DNA of 64,000 nt from Marthasterias glacialis (lineage: Eukaryota; Echinodermata; Asteroidea; Forcipulatida; Asteriidae). The translations under genes and the position numbers were made by a program. Of this stretch, positions 1-13,000 are shown piece after piece (the stretch's first letter is position 1; each line of letters begins with the position of its first letter). The notes beneath the pieces were generated by a model. The model saw only the letters and a program-made list of their open reading frames with translations. It was not told where the DNA came from and ran no database searches. The stretch lies in NCBI GenBank assembly GCA_911728455.2, contig OU452227.1:14772110-14836109 (forward strand), given 5' to 3'.

Positions 1-494
1 GAAACGTGAGGCCGCATTAACAATTTTTTTGCAATTCTATATTTTCATACAAGTTTAAATAAGATTTATTTGTTCATATTGATCGATGTATAATATTTTA
101 AGGTACTGTACTGTAAATCTAATGGAATGTTTACTCTCTTAATTGAATCAATATAAGGTACTAGAATGTTTACTCTCTTTGAATCAATATAAGGTAAATA
201 TACTGGTACCGTTGGTAAAACTGCTGTTAGTTGCCGACTCGTGAATCCAAAAAGGTTTAACAAAACGGTAAATTTGCTCAGATTCTGTAATGTTTATTAT
301 ACTATCTTGGAACAAAAAGGACAACACTTAAATCATTGAGTCAAAGTTGGTGGTTCTGCTTCGGCTTATTTCCTGTTTTACCGGGGAAAAATTGTTTGAA
401 TAAAACATTGTCTATTCTGTTGTCGTAGAAATGGCGAGAAACATGAACATAAAATAACATATAGTTAATGAGGGCAAAAGCCGGCCAAACTCAC

Positions 495-678
495 GCTGTC
501 CCTGCGGCGGATAACCCCCAGGAGGTGGTGGTGGGTACCCACCCTGACCCGGAGCAGCTGCTGGGTACCCCCCTCCCATAGCTACTGGCCCACCAGGCCC
601 ACTCGGAGGCTGGTTAGCGCCGTAAGGCGGTACCTCACCGTGCATCGGTTGCTCTCCCATCTTGTCAGCTGTCTCCAT
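495..678 (-). CDS. First coding exon of an unidentified Pro/Gly-rich protein
   Basis: On the minus strand an ATG at 678 opens a frame of 61 codons plus 1 nt, ending at a good splice donor (GTGAGT, just left of 495). The encoded N-terminus starts METADKMGEQPMHGE and continues with repeated GGYP / PPPPPGGYPP runs, a disordered Pro/Gly/Tyr-rich stretch. Such N-termini occur in peflin-like penta-EF-hand proteins, annexins A7/A11, phospholipid scramblases and several small membrane proteins, so the family cannot be named from this exon. A second in-frame ATG lies six codons downstream. The rest of the gene lies to the left, largely outside the window; I could not place a second exon in 1-494. Confidence 0.6.
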
Positions 679-3448
679 TTTTAACTGCTTGGCCTATCAA
701 CCAACAACCGTCTTCCCCCTTATGCGTATGATATACGAATGCTAGTTGTTTATCAATAGCTGAGGCTTGACGGGGCCAACGTCGCAGTGCACAGGCGTTG
801 GTGGACCGGCAATAATATACAGTAACATCGACAACGCCCACGATTTTCAACCTCGTTTTCAACTTAAGACGGCCGGCAGCAGAAACTAAGCCGGTCATAC
901 ATTGCTATTGCACGCAAATCGAGTGTTTCATCTCGTGTCATGCATTTTTAATGTTCCGCAACCTCCATGGCAAAACCGACGCAGAGGTCGCTACTCCGTG
1001 CATTGAAGTAACCATCTGCCTCCCTAGATATGCGAAAGTTAGTATTAAGCATCTCGATTCGTCCTTAACAGAAAACGTGCCGGCGAAAAAATGTCCCGTA
1101 TGGGCTACCGTACATTTTTCCAATTTTTACATTTTGAACTTCACGCCTGAACAAAATAAATAAATAATCTTCAAAAAAGAGTCGACAGTTTGAGATTCTG
1201 TATTACAAATTTACTGCCTAATGGATGCATATAATAACCTAGGGTAGAGCAAGTGAAATGTAAAGCCAATTCCATTGTACATGTTTAGAACTTAAAATAC
1301 AAAACAAACATCATGATAAAATAATTTGTTGCTAAAAAAAAAATGCCAATCAATCACAACGATCAAGGCTGTGTGTTTTGTTGATCAAAAGAAGGTTTTT
1401 TCTATGATAACCCCATAATTTAATCAGTTAATTAGAGTTCGCCTCGATGACAATCATTATAACTATCGTTTTACGACAGGTAATTGAAGGACTATGGCTC
1501 TGATGATACAAGCGTGGAATTGGCAGAGATGATATGAGAAAGATATTTGGTCAAACAGATTAATCCTTTGAAGAGAAAAAAAACAAGCAATGCAATAATT
1601 CTGAAAAATTGCTTGTTATTCTACCCATAGATTGTTTTCACAATTCAAATCTGCGATGGTCCTATTGCAAAATATCTTTCTCATGATATACTCTGATTGT
1701 GTGTTTGATCCCATGCATTATTCAGCAAAGGCACAATTCACATACATAATTTCCCCCATCTGTCCCACAGTGAGAAAAATTTACATTGGACGCCATCAGC
1801 ATGCGCACAGGGACCTTGTTTTCATTACAGGACAAACATTTTCATGGTAATATTTTCAAGGTGAAACCTTGTTGTGTCGAAGGACTCCGTGGTATAATGA
1901 GCTTTTTCAGTTCACATTGTGCGCTGCGGCAGATTGTGACCTAGATCGATATTGGAAAGTGGGTCAAGCTGAAGACTAGGTTAAGATTCATGCGTCGTTC
2001 CTGACACATGACACACTGTTCTCCAAATCCATACTTCACCTCAAAACAATTCCGAGGAGATCATTTTTTGTTATGCAATTCGCCCATAACAAAGCCCAAA
2101 GGCCACCCGATCGTCTGGGCTACTTTTTTGAAGGGGTAGAAACCTGCCCCAATGCGCAGAAACAAGACATGGCGAGATATAAACGCAAGTCTCTTCACAG
2201 CACAGCTAAGAAAAATGAATTCGTTGCGAGACAACCGTAACTGCATCTTCCCCTATTCGATGACAAATAAACCAATTTCTCTGAATTCATGTCTGTTTCC
2301 ATTTTTATAAAGGGCCCATTTCTCCATACCAGACGCTGTGTGTATCTTAACCACCTCAAATCATGCAAATTGCATGAGTATCGCACGGCGTTTAAAGCAA
2401 AATATACCACAAAGCCAAGTGTTCATGATTTTATATACAGGTCAAGGTGGCGTTATTATACAGCGCGCCCTTTAGGCACTGTAGTTGTCTGCGCTACCCG
2501 ACTGAAACATATTTAACAAGTACTGAACATTGTGCAAACTATGCAGCTCATTTTGTCACGTAACCAATGACATCAAGGACTAGGCTGGGGGTGGCAAAGG
2601 TCTCAGTTAGACCGTAGACCACGGTTGGTTTCTAAATCATCCGAAGTTAAGAAACATGTCACTAGAGGGTCATATAGCACTAACGGTACCTAATCACCTG
2701 TCTGAGACTCCCGTTAGTTCTGCGTACGGGTTGCCAGGGTTTCATAGTGATACGGTGGGAACTAGTTTTTTGTTTTGTTGTTGTTGTTGTTGTTGTTGTT
2801 TTGCTCTATGGTTTCAGAATCGTCTGCTTAACCCAGCACCCACCCCTTAAAGATGCTTGTTCAAATTTGTGGCCGATTTACCCGACAATTTTGATTAATA
2901 TTTCGAATAGATAATTTTATAGATATTCGAGGGAGTTACAAGCTTCCATTAAGGTACTGCACGAAGAAATCCGCCAGAAATAAGTGGTAGTTAATTAAAA
3001 ACTAAAAATGAATTATTGTAGGGATCCCCGAAATTATCTCAAGTCCATCATCCATGTGCAAACAAGTTGCACGTCACATGTATTTTATGCATTGTCCATG
3101 GCATTATGCGAAAAACATTTTGTATGTTTGTCGTTTTGAAACAGCATCATCTGTCAAAATTCGCTCAGCGCGGGAAAATCTTTATACAATTTTTTCCCGG
3201 CGAAAAACGGGCCGTGCAATTTTAACGTGATCAACCATTAAAACAAATGAAAGCCATGGCCCTTGTCTATAATGACGGATTTCATCAGATTTAGTTTTAA
3301 AGAGAAATGGTGGCGGGGGGGGGGCTCCACTAGAATCAAAATTTAAACAAACTAAACTACTGTAAAAATATGTTGGTATACGCAATATTACAACCAACAC
3401 CTCTCTATAGGCCAACTTCCCTATAGGATTTTCCAAGCGTGTTGAGCT
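679..3448. other. Intergenic stretch without a recognisable gene
   Basis: This should contain the promoter and 5' UTR of the minus-strand gene at 495-678. All reading frames are short and unlike known proteins. The only clear structures are a TTG microsatellite near 2766-2802 and a G-run near 3316. Confidence 0.5.
2766..2802. repeat. (TTG)n microsatellite
   Basis: About eight TTG units with T-rich edges. Simple repeat, no coding value. Confidence 0.85.
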
Positions 3449-3527
3449 GCCCAAAATAGATTAGTCTCGTGACTTATTGCAAGCTGCTGCAGCTTGCAAC
3501 AAGTCATAAGACACATCTATTTTGGGC
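3449..3527. repeat. 79-bp near-perfect hairpin
   Basis: The arms begin GCCCAAAATAGAT and end ATCTATTTTGGGC. They pair almost throughout, with a few mismatches, and meet at GCAAGCTG-ctg-CAGCTTGC. The size suits a small palindromic MITE or, less likely, a pre-miRNA. No second copy was noticed in the window. Confidence 0.75.
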
Positions 3528-6047
3528 ACTGTTGCATGATGTCAGGCCAAGTTTTTCCCAGCATAACTGCGACGTTAACGTTAACGGTAGGCCTATACGT
3601 CAAAATCACTGGTTGAAGCTGATGCCTTTATACACTGGTGCATGCCGAAATACCACAGAAAAGACTTTTGTTTTGCAACGTCACAGCCGCGAGTTTTCGG
3701 TCACCATAGCCGGACCATAAGTAGAATTGATTATTCCATATCTGCTTACATACTCATCATGATTGTGAAAAGCATTATCGTGGGCTGGACATCAGGTCAC
3801 ACATTTGTTCATACCAATCAATTTTCATTTATTTTTTGGTGATCATATTTAAAGGGAAACTGTACGCAAATCTTCTGATACAATTTTGTGTAATAAATAA
3901 ACGCAATTGTTGCGTTTCTTTTTATGTTATCTATAATAATATAGGTCTATACAATAACTTGGTAAAAAATAGGCCTACATTTTTTGCAACTCTTAAATAA
4001 TGTAAATTTAAACTTGTCGTCAGAGGGTGCTGTCATAATAATATAACGTCACCATTGTTATGAAGAGGCAAAGGGCCAATTGTAATTTCATATACCCAGG
4101 AATGGAATCATGTCAATGCAACTTTTGTTCAGTTTTTAATCTCACCGGTGATGTACAGATTGTAAAAATCCATTGTGTGGTTCAAACATATTGATGTAAT
4201 TCGACGCCTGATGACGTCATCAATACGTCATCGTTCAAGTGCCGTTACCTTTGATGGGGTTAAAATGTCCTGCTGAGCTTCAAGGTTCAGATTCGGTTTC
4301 AATTCAAAGTCATCTTTCGAAGACTGCGAGTTCAGCAGGAAGAAGGAGGAACATAAAAAAACAACCGAACAAAAATAGAACAAAAATAAAACAAGGTGTT
4401 CAGCTCCTGCCTAAACGCCTAAAAAACGAACAAACACGAACGAGAGTAGTTTTTGCTGTTGTATAAACACTATAGAATAATACCTTTCACTAGCACATAC
4501 TGTTAATGAAAGTTCATTACCAAGCGACGACCATAGAAAGGTCAAAGAACAAGGTCGCACAGCAAGTTCGGAAGACTTTTGTGTTTTCTTTGCATAGTGT
4601 TGTGCAGCAGGACTGTTCACTGTGTTGATGCGTGGAGAAAGGGTTGATGGTACAAACGATTTGGTAATAGATGGTAATAGATGGTGATATATTCAGAAAC
4701 AATTGTATTTGAAACATGTTCCGGATTCATATATTACTGGTAAGAATAAAGGTTAAACAGTAATAAATTAGAAGAACTTAACTTTAAATAGTCGACTAAC
4801 AGTAGTTGAATGTACAAATTCCTTTTCAAAAAAGTTGTCTCAGGAAAAATGTCATAATTTGTAAAACGGAAGTCTTCCAATGAAAAGAATCCACTTTAGA
4901 CAATCGTCACAGTATCATGTCAGTTTCGCATAACACCCTTCCCGTTATCTGATGCCTCCAATTTGTTAGATCTTGCCGAAACAATGCCCCTTTCTCTCAC
5001 ACGTCGTACTCCAAGCACCACACTTTTACTTGGGAATTGTCCCCAGTGATGTAAAGGTAGCGATACTTTATCTGTTTATAGTGTGATTATCGCTCGTATA
5101 CATCGGAGGTCTTTTTTGGAAAAACGTTGATCCAAAACGGCAGTATTTATGATCAAATTTCTAAAAACGAGTGATTATATTAGTCAATGAGCAGCCGCTA
5201 CATTGGGTCACTGTGCTTGGGTGCACTTGGATTTTCGAAAATTGAACACAAAATAATTTAGTATGTAGCCTATCAACTCTGCAATCTATAAATCTAACAG
5301 TTTGTTATTTCATTATTCAAGGCTGACGTGGAGAAGTGATTTTGATAGACTTACCTTCCATCTTATCATTTGTTAATCTGAAGGCTTTGGTGATGACATA
5401 CAACACAACTTTTGTGGGTGCTTGTTTGAACCTCGAACGGGAATTTTGTGTTTGAATCTACAACTAATCCATTTCGCAGAAAAAAATAGATCAACCTACC
5501 TGACATGTTTGTTCTTTTTTGTCTGAAGTTGTTGCTGTTGAAATTGATTCCACTTCGGGATGCTGACTATAACTCCAACGGAAACTGTGTCTGTGATAAA
5601 TAACCTGGTATTTATTATAATACAACGTCGTGGAGCACTGAGTCGCTGTGGTGAAGCTTCGGGTGTGGCGGCAGACAAGCGCTGTGACAGGCGAAGGGGT
5701 CAGCCTTATAGAAACAACGGATTCACTACCGGTATCTCAGTGGGCTGCGAATCCCGCTCTAGCTCATGGCTCTGGCTCTGGCTTTGGCTCTGGCTTTGGC
5801 TCTGGCATACACTCCGATGTTGTAAGGCACGCGGTTCAAATAATGGTTGAGAGTTACAACTTGTTTACGTAAAGACCCTTACTACAAAATAGGCGAACCA
5901 TTCACAGTGGTCGAGCACAGTTCTCCAGGCCGGGAAATCGCTGATTGCACAAGATAATGAAGCTACAATAATTGCTCAAAGGCCCCATGAACTGGCAGTT
6001 CTGGGCCTTTCTATGTTATTTTAGCAGGAAAGCAGTTAACTTCGGAG
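3528..6047. other. Intergenic stretch, nothing recognised
   Basis: No supported gene. A consensus CRE/ATF octamer (TGACGTCA) sits at 4212-4219, but with no known transcript nearby it may be chance. A hexamer repeat near 5768 is listed separately. Confidence 0.4.
5768..5806. repeat. (CTCTGG/CTTTGG)n hexamer repeat
   Basis: Alternating CTCTGG and CTTTGG units. They give an apparent Ser-Gly-Phe-Gly or Leu-Trp peptide in different frames, typical of a translated simple repeat. It resembles the hexamer repeat in WDR90 intron 3 (10868-10931). Confidence 0.8.
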
Positions 6048-6402
6048 TGTTGTGGCTGAGCGGTCTAGTCCGCCGAACTTAAGTTGTGTAGTTTACAGAG
6101 TGTGGGTTTGAATCCCGGCCGGCAGTCACGACACTTGTGTCCTTGAGCAAGACACTTTACCATAATTGCTTTGTCCTTCGGATGGGACGTCAATCCGTAG
6201 GTCCCGTGTACTAGGATGGGTAGTGCACGTAAAAGAACCCAGAACACGTATCGTGGAAGAGTAGGGGTTTACCCCGGTGTTTCTGGATCAGATAGCAGGC
6301 ATCCTTATCTACAGGTTTCCTCATGAGGCTTCTGAGCTACAGTGATTAAGTTCGCTTTTGAGGCACTGGTTTCATTACCAGAAATTAATAATGATAATGA
6401 TA
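6048..6402 (+). mobile_element. tRNA-derived SINE, family A (degenerate)
   Basis: The head has a tRNA-like A box (GTGGCTGAGCGGTCTAG) and B box (GGTTTGAATCC). The family core follows (CACTTGTGTCCTTGAGCAAG, then ATGGGACGT and CACGTAAAAGAACCCAG). The 3' part diverges from the copy at 42306. Confidence 0.8.
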
Positions 6403-6960
6403 ACTGTCTGTGTTTCCCCTTAGTCTTATAATGCTCTCTGTCATTAAAAAAATAATAGGCGAGAATATGAATTAGTTAAGCATAGGCCCATAAATGTCCA
6501 ACGCATATGCATGCCATGTGCCGGGAGTCTGGGGCCCGCTGAAGGGACCCGGTAAGCTTTTGAAGGTTAATATACTCTTTTGTGCATTTCCAGCTTTCAG
6601 GTTTTGAGGCGAAGTACTTTGACATAATTATTAGTGGTTTATTTCCCTACTTTTTTTTCTCTTTTTGTTTACTAAAAACTGAGTTTGTCGGCTATAAGGG
6701 TCCGCGCCGCGTGTAGGCTTCTTACGAAGAAGGGACAGAACAAAAACAATACTAAAGTTGTTCAATCGTGCGAAATATTTAGTAAACCGTGTTTAATCTT
6801 CATGCAATAATGCGTGTCAGAGCCGAGACGAGCCTACTGTCACTGGCTTCACTCACCATTAAAAATAACCGATGGGAACTGAAATAGCGCCCTCTTGGGG
6901 CAAAAAGCAATAGTTTGGCTGGTGTCTCAATTTTGTTTGCAAAAGCATATTGGGTTACGT

Positions 6961-7087
6961 TGTGAAGACAGGGGGAACCAGCTGAATTTAACTATGGCGG
7001 CGATTTAGAAAAACAATAATATTGACGTTACAAGTCCTGAAAATGCTTGTTTTGGAGTAGAAAGCTGTTTTTTCGAAAAGGAGTAAC
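6961..7087 (+). promoter_or_regulatory. Probable WDR90 5' UTR with two tiny upstream ORFs
   Basis: Two short frames precede the WDR90 start: ATG 6994 (4 codons, stop 7006-7008) and ATG 7043 (5 codons, stop 7058-7060). If transcription starts upstream of 6990 both would lie in the leader and could lower translation of the main frame. The transcription start is not visible and I see no clear TATA box. Confidence 0.35.
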
Positions 7088-7097
7088 ATGTCGAGAC
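7088..7097 (+). CDS. WDR90: WDR90 exon 1 (10 coding nt)
   Basis: ATGTCGAGAC followed by the donor GTAAGT. It encodes M-S-R plus one base that completes Leu with exon 2. Joined, the start reads MSRLWQHPYV, matching the WQHPF-type start of known WDR90 proteins. This fixes the otherwise invisible start codon. Confidence 0.85.
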
Positions 7098-10000
7098 GTA
7101 AGTGATTAAAATAGACATTAAGTTTTCGTATATTTTTGCTGGACAGTTACGTTAGTTACTTTAATAATAATAGCGCCGACTTTCCAGCACATTCATTAGC
7201 AACAACTACTCTACAACTTAGACCGTCCAACGTCATCTCGATTACAAACCTTGCTGTTTGTGAGCTCAATCAAAGGGGTACGGGAATAAACAATTTCAGG
7301 GCTCACTTTGCCGGGTGCGGGGGGTTAGGGCTAAGGAAATGCACCCTGCGCATTGTTTTTTAAAAAGATGTGCACTCATTAATTAGGGGACTTCCCCATA
7401 TTCTACCCATAGACAGGACCTGACTAGAGTCAAATCTTTGTCATTGTTCTAACTCTAAGTCTAAATATGCTGTATTGCTTTAGTTTACGTTCTGTTTTAA
7501 AAGGGGAAAAACGCAGATACAGGGGCCCAGGGCGACTGACAACTTACTCATTCTATTCTACTTTCGGACCATTCCATGTACGTTGTCTTTAGTTAACGAC
7601 ATGACGAAAGAATATGTTTGTTGACAAATATTACACACTAAGCCCCAATTATTGTTTAATTCTTTCATGGCAAAAATGCCGTATCCGGCTGCTACTTTAT
7701 CTCCCTTAATTGAGGTCAAGGAAAAGTTTCCATATCCGACTGCCACTTTCTAAGGGGTTGTTTAGATTTGTTAATGGATGTTGGGCTTTATTTCCCTTCT
7801 TTATTATTTTTTTGTAATATTCCTCTCCAGGAATTGATAGCTAAAACGCTAATTATTGACATTTTAAAAAGAAAAATCAAGCGGACATTGCATTGCGCAG
7901 CCGGAACTTTCGCGCATTCATGCCCAAAGGAACTAAAATTGCGTTTAGTGAGTAGCGTTGTCAAGCCCAAACATTCACGTGAAAATGGCTTATTTTTCAT
8001 TTTCTCGACACTTTGTAATCGTTCAAAGTGCCTGTTCTTCTCTGTATATATTCTGTCAACCTTTCTGTACAGGTAAGGAAAGGCCTATAATTTGACCTAG
8101 GAAAAGATGCCGAATGCGGTCGTCATTTTTCATTATTATCACCAAAAATAGTCTTGTTATTATTATTGATAATGTGAATAAAAATCCGGTAGGCCAGTAC
8201 CCAGTATGATTTTGTTTTTGGCCCTTCTGTCTTACTGTGTAGTGTGGAAAAGTGGCGTCGATTCGGCAATTTTCTTTTCAACACATTAATCATGAACGAA
8301 AGGAGGAAATTCACTTCATGACTTAAGCCTTCATCTTTAAGATTCATTGTAATATCTAAGCGCTTTCAGTTTTACTGTTATGACTGTAGGTTACGACATG
8401 TATTCAAAAATGATGATGAATGAACTTGTTTTGTAATGTATCCCATGAAAAGATGCCAGATCTGATACTGATACTGTCACTTTTCAGTCGTTATGACCCA
8501 AAACGTAACCATATCTGGGTAAATAAGATACTGTTTGTGATCATTAATGAATGAAAAAGTTGCCATAAGATTCGGCATCTTTACTTTTCCTCAAAAACAA
8601 CATCTTATGTGGGTAGATACTCTCTGAGTTGCAGGTCAAAACAGTGAAAAGTGGTAGTCAGATTCTGCAACTTTTCCTTGCCCCACTATGCTAGCGTCTA
8701 GGAATGTGAATTTGCTTTTCACTCATGGTTGAGGAAATAGATGGGCTAAACAAGAGCATAGTTCACAGGTTAGCAACAGTGTTTCCCCTGGCTGATGAAC
8801 TGAGCAAGGTGGTAGTACTGATTCAATAGCGTGTCATGGCCGAGTGGTTAGTGCACCAGACTCAAGTTCTGGTGGTTAAGTCATCAGGGTGTGGGTTCGA
8901 GTCCCGGTCACGACACTTGTGTCCTTGAGCAAGATGCTTTTAATTGCTTCTCTTCACCCAGGGGTATAAATGGGTACCTGCAAGGGTAGAGGTTGATAAT
9001 GTGTTTGAAAAAGCCTCCGGAGCGCCACAGCAGCTTGGGGCTGTACATGTATACTCCCCAGGGAGCTGAGAAAGATTACAGGAATGTTATTGGCCTAATG
9101 ACAAGGGCACTAATGTAAAGCGCATTGAGACGTTATTGTGAAATGCGCTATATAAGAACTAGTTATTATTATTATTATTATTATTATTAACGATTGAAAC
9201 CAAATGTATGCAGTCTGCAAGCTAACAAGAATGCAGAGCTCACACAAATGCATGTTTATTCCGTCCAGCATACATCTGATTGATGAGTTTTTTTATACGG
9301 ATGGGTTAACAGGCCTGGAATTACATGGAGGCCACTGAGAGGCCATGGCCTCTGTTGCCCGATCTTGGCCTTGGTGCCCCTTGTAAAGATTCCCATAGAC
9401 TTTAAGATTTTCAAAAAAGTGCTCTTTGCAAAATGAAAATGGCCTTGCCCTCTAAAAGATAAACTCCCAGTCCTGGATCAGGGAAAGCTAATAAAGGTTT
9501 CAAAAATAAACATTTTGGAATTAGTATTTCCTTTATGGCAAATCTTCATAGCGAGTTGTGAGCATAAGCGGAGAATTGTGCGGTAAGCAGAACCATGGAA
9601 TTGTGAACTGGAGGGTTACAATTCCATCGATTTGGTTACTTGGGTAAACAAAAGACAATGGCTTATTATGATAAACTGAAGACTATGTTGTTATTTCACA
9701 GTTTGGCAGCACCCATATGTCAATGTCTTCAAACATCTGAATGTCTCAGAATGGAAGAAATCTACAAAAGAAGGAGAAGTTGTCTCTGTCATGGTAAGAT
9801 GGTTCTCCTTGTTGTTTAAACACATTGTATGGGTGCGTTCGATTAGCTTCCCCATGTATACCGGGGAGTTACACTCGTGGTAGCCACAACACGAGACTAA
9901 TCGAACGCTGCGGTGTATTCACTTGACATTCTGGAAAAATTAAGGTTAAAGGTTGTTCCACGCCGTGAGCCTGCAGCCGTACTACGTCATTACACCGGGC

Positions 10001-13000
10001 AGCCACCAGAGACCCGCTCGCAAGCTGGGGCTGTGGTGGCATACACCGGGGGCAGACACGGGTATCACGTGATGGCTAATCGAACGCTCTCGTGTAAGTT
10101 TTACTTACACGTGTAAGCTAATCGAATGCACCCTATGAAACTAGAGCCCGTGTAATGACATGATGTGCAGGTGATATGTTGTCCCCGGCCAGAAAGCTCT
10201 ACAAATAAATGATATGAACCCAGAGATATGTGTCAGTATCACTCATAAGTAAGGATCATAGGTTATGACAAGGCATGTGATACCACTATAATCAGAGTCC
10301 AACAGTTTGGGTATTGAGTTACCACATGGCGTTGGATTTTGTTAGAGTCAGGGAGCATCCTAGTAAATTACTCAAGAAGATCATACATGTAGGTTAAGTG
10401 CACTTGGGTAGGATGTAGAGGGGAATGCAAAGATCTTTCCTCTTTTGCTCTGAGTAAATTCAGCCCCTGTGTATGTTGCATATGACCTAATTGAACAATC
10501 GTTCCCATTTTACAGGACAAGACACTGAAGAGCACTGTGTTTAGGATCTCTGGTTCCATTCCCGCTGGGAACTACATCCAGCTCCCCAGGACATCAACGC
10601 AGTCTCTTGGACTCACTGGACGCTACCTCTACCTCCTGATGAAACCCATCCCCTCCAAGTACTTTGTAGTTCACCTGGACGTTGCTACGGAAGAAGGACT
10701 CATTGTCAGGATCTCCTTCTCTAACCTCTTCAGGGAATTCAAGTCCACGTCCACTTGGTTACAATTTCCGTTTATCTGTCATCCAGGGAAGGGCTCTGTG
10801 GAAGGGGTAACGAGGAAGACTGCAAGGCAGGGTATGGAAACCAGCTCAGGCCCTTTTCAAAACCATGGCTTGGGTTTGGGCTTGGGTTTGGGCTTGGGCT
10901 TGGGCTTTGGCTTGGGCTTTGGCTTTGGCACTGTCCGCTTGTTTGAAGCCCCGTATCAAAAGCGCACATTTTCACAATAACTGACGGAGCCCAAGCTGGA
11001 ACCCAAGCCGAAGACAAGATTTTGAGAAGGGTCTATGGTGGTCAGCTTCAGGAGAACCATAACACTGGACATTTTGTTATTGAAATGTTAGGAAGTACTG
11101 ATTGAACTAAAAAGAAACTTGAAACAAGTTTTTAATACCAAGTTTAATTGTTCTCTGATAATTTATGCTAAACAATTGGATTCATTGACAAGTTTCTGCT
11201 TCGCAACTTTGATAAATTATTCTTACATATATAATTTTTTCTGTATTATTAAAAGCAGTCAGCCAGTAAAGATACAATTTTCCTTTTTCAAGATATCCAA
11301 GGCCCCGCCCCACCGTCTTCAAGATGGACCATCCTTTTGCTAGACTTCCAGTACATCCTGTCCATGTACCTCAATCGCAGATACTCCCACCTCAAGTCAG
11401 TCCGCCTCTGCGCAAACATCTTCATCAAGAACCTCTTCACCAGCGACATGCAGTATGAAGTGGGGATCAGTCTCCAGCAGGCTAGAGAGGCGGGGCTCAT
11501 AGCCAAGGGCGTGGCACCGTTGCCAAGGGACATGGCCTTCCCTGTACCTAAGGGCGGTCACTGGCACGATTTGTACGACTTCATCAGGTGAGCAGCAGTC
11601 AGAACTAAGATTTGTTTTTTCTCATTCACTTGTTGACTGATTTTACTCAGATTTTATAGTACTTGTACACTGCGTTATTCATCCATAGATGGAAAAATGG
11701 AGGGTCCTGACACATGTTATACAATAACAAACTACAAACTACAGTTCTGAAAAATCACATTCAGAAAAGCTGTTGCACAAAAATGTCAGAAAAGTATCAA
11801 ATACCGCATTAAAGGGCTCATTAAGTGGTGTTTTTTTCACATTACATTTTTTGGGGCTTAATATATGGTTTGATATTAATAAAAAAAAGAATCCTTTTAT
11901 AAGTTTTTAACGAGTTATTAACTTTCAATTTTTGCTCAAAACTTGTATTATCCATTTTGATATCGCCTTTCAAGGCACCCGATGACCAAACGCAGTGACA
12001 ATGTACATTCCAGACCATTTAGACTCTGGTATGTTTCAGTGCAATGATACGCCTTTATGCCTTTTGTCCACGTAACAAAAGCCAAAATAGCAAGAGATTT
12101 GTCCAGAGAAACTAGAAAAAACTATGCAAATGTAACACATCTACACAAATCGATTACCGCGCAACGACCAACAGCATTTGCCTCTTTCTACGTCACAATT
12201 TCCCTTCTAGGAGTGTGGGTTTTGCCCCTAATTTTAATTTAGTTTTAAGGTTTTTTTTTCAATATACACCTGCTTTAAATTTTGAGCAAACTTGCATTTA
12301 GCGGGCCTGTGGTATTATGGGCATACCTTTTGATTAAAACTGAAAAAAATACCACTTCATGGGCCCTTTATCTAAAAAATTTGTGAAACAAACCAGGATT
12401 TCAATTTAGCAAAGTGGTGTGTTCTAGGGCCCTATTTCATAGAGCTGCTTAAGCACAAACATATTATGCTTACCAGAATTAGGTTACCAGCCAAAATCCC
12501 TTGTCATATGCACCGTCTGTGACTGGTATCTGGTAAATGTTTGCTTATTAGAAAATTGTGAAGCAATATGATCTGCTTGAGCAGGTCTATGAAATTGGTG
12601 AAAACAGAGGAAATAATTCAGACTGTAATTTAATTAATTGCTGCACTATTTATAGCTTTAACTCCAAAACAAAACATATTAACACAACATAAATAAGCAT
12701 GTATAAAGTATCAGCTTAAACCATAAAGAAATTATCAAAAGCTACTCCTTACTCATTAGATTCCCTACAGCAGCTAGTCGGGTCCCATTCGACTCAATTC
12801 AGGTGCACAGCCCTGTACACAGCAAAGGAGGTCAGGAACTGGGCAAGATGAGTCCAGAAAGAGTTGCACCCAAAACCGTCTATGTGAGTTCAGAAACGTC
12901 TCATTGTTACAAATAAAGTCTGAGAAATCCTTTTTGAGAATGTGGTTAAGAATTTGTAATGAATTTTTGAGTCAGAGGTAAGGTTGTACATCTATAAGTG

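Noticed and set aside
4212..4219. CRE site TGACGTCA as a promoter element
   Set aside because: A single octamer 2.9 kb from the nearest coding start is not enough evidence for a regulatory call.
5560..5850. Small open frames with Ser-Gly-Phe-Gly or Leu-Trp runs
   Set aside because: The runs come from a hexamer microsatellite; no splice signals or homology support a gene.
8829..8920. Possible functional tRNA-Leu(CAA) gene
   Set aside because: The head is followed by a SINE body and (ATT)n tail, the stems are imperfect, and many similar heads occur in the window.
10832..10980. Extension of exon 3 to the stop at 10978
   Set aside because: The frame continues only through a G-rich simple repeat, while the donor at 10832 restores the conserved CFA20 domain.
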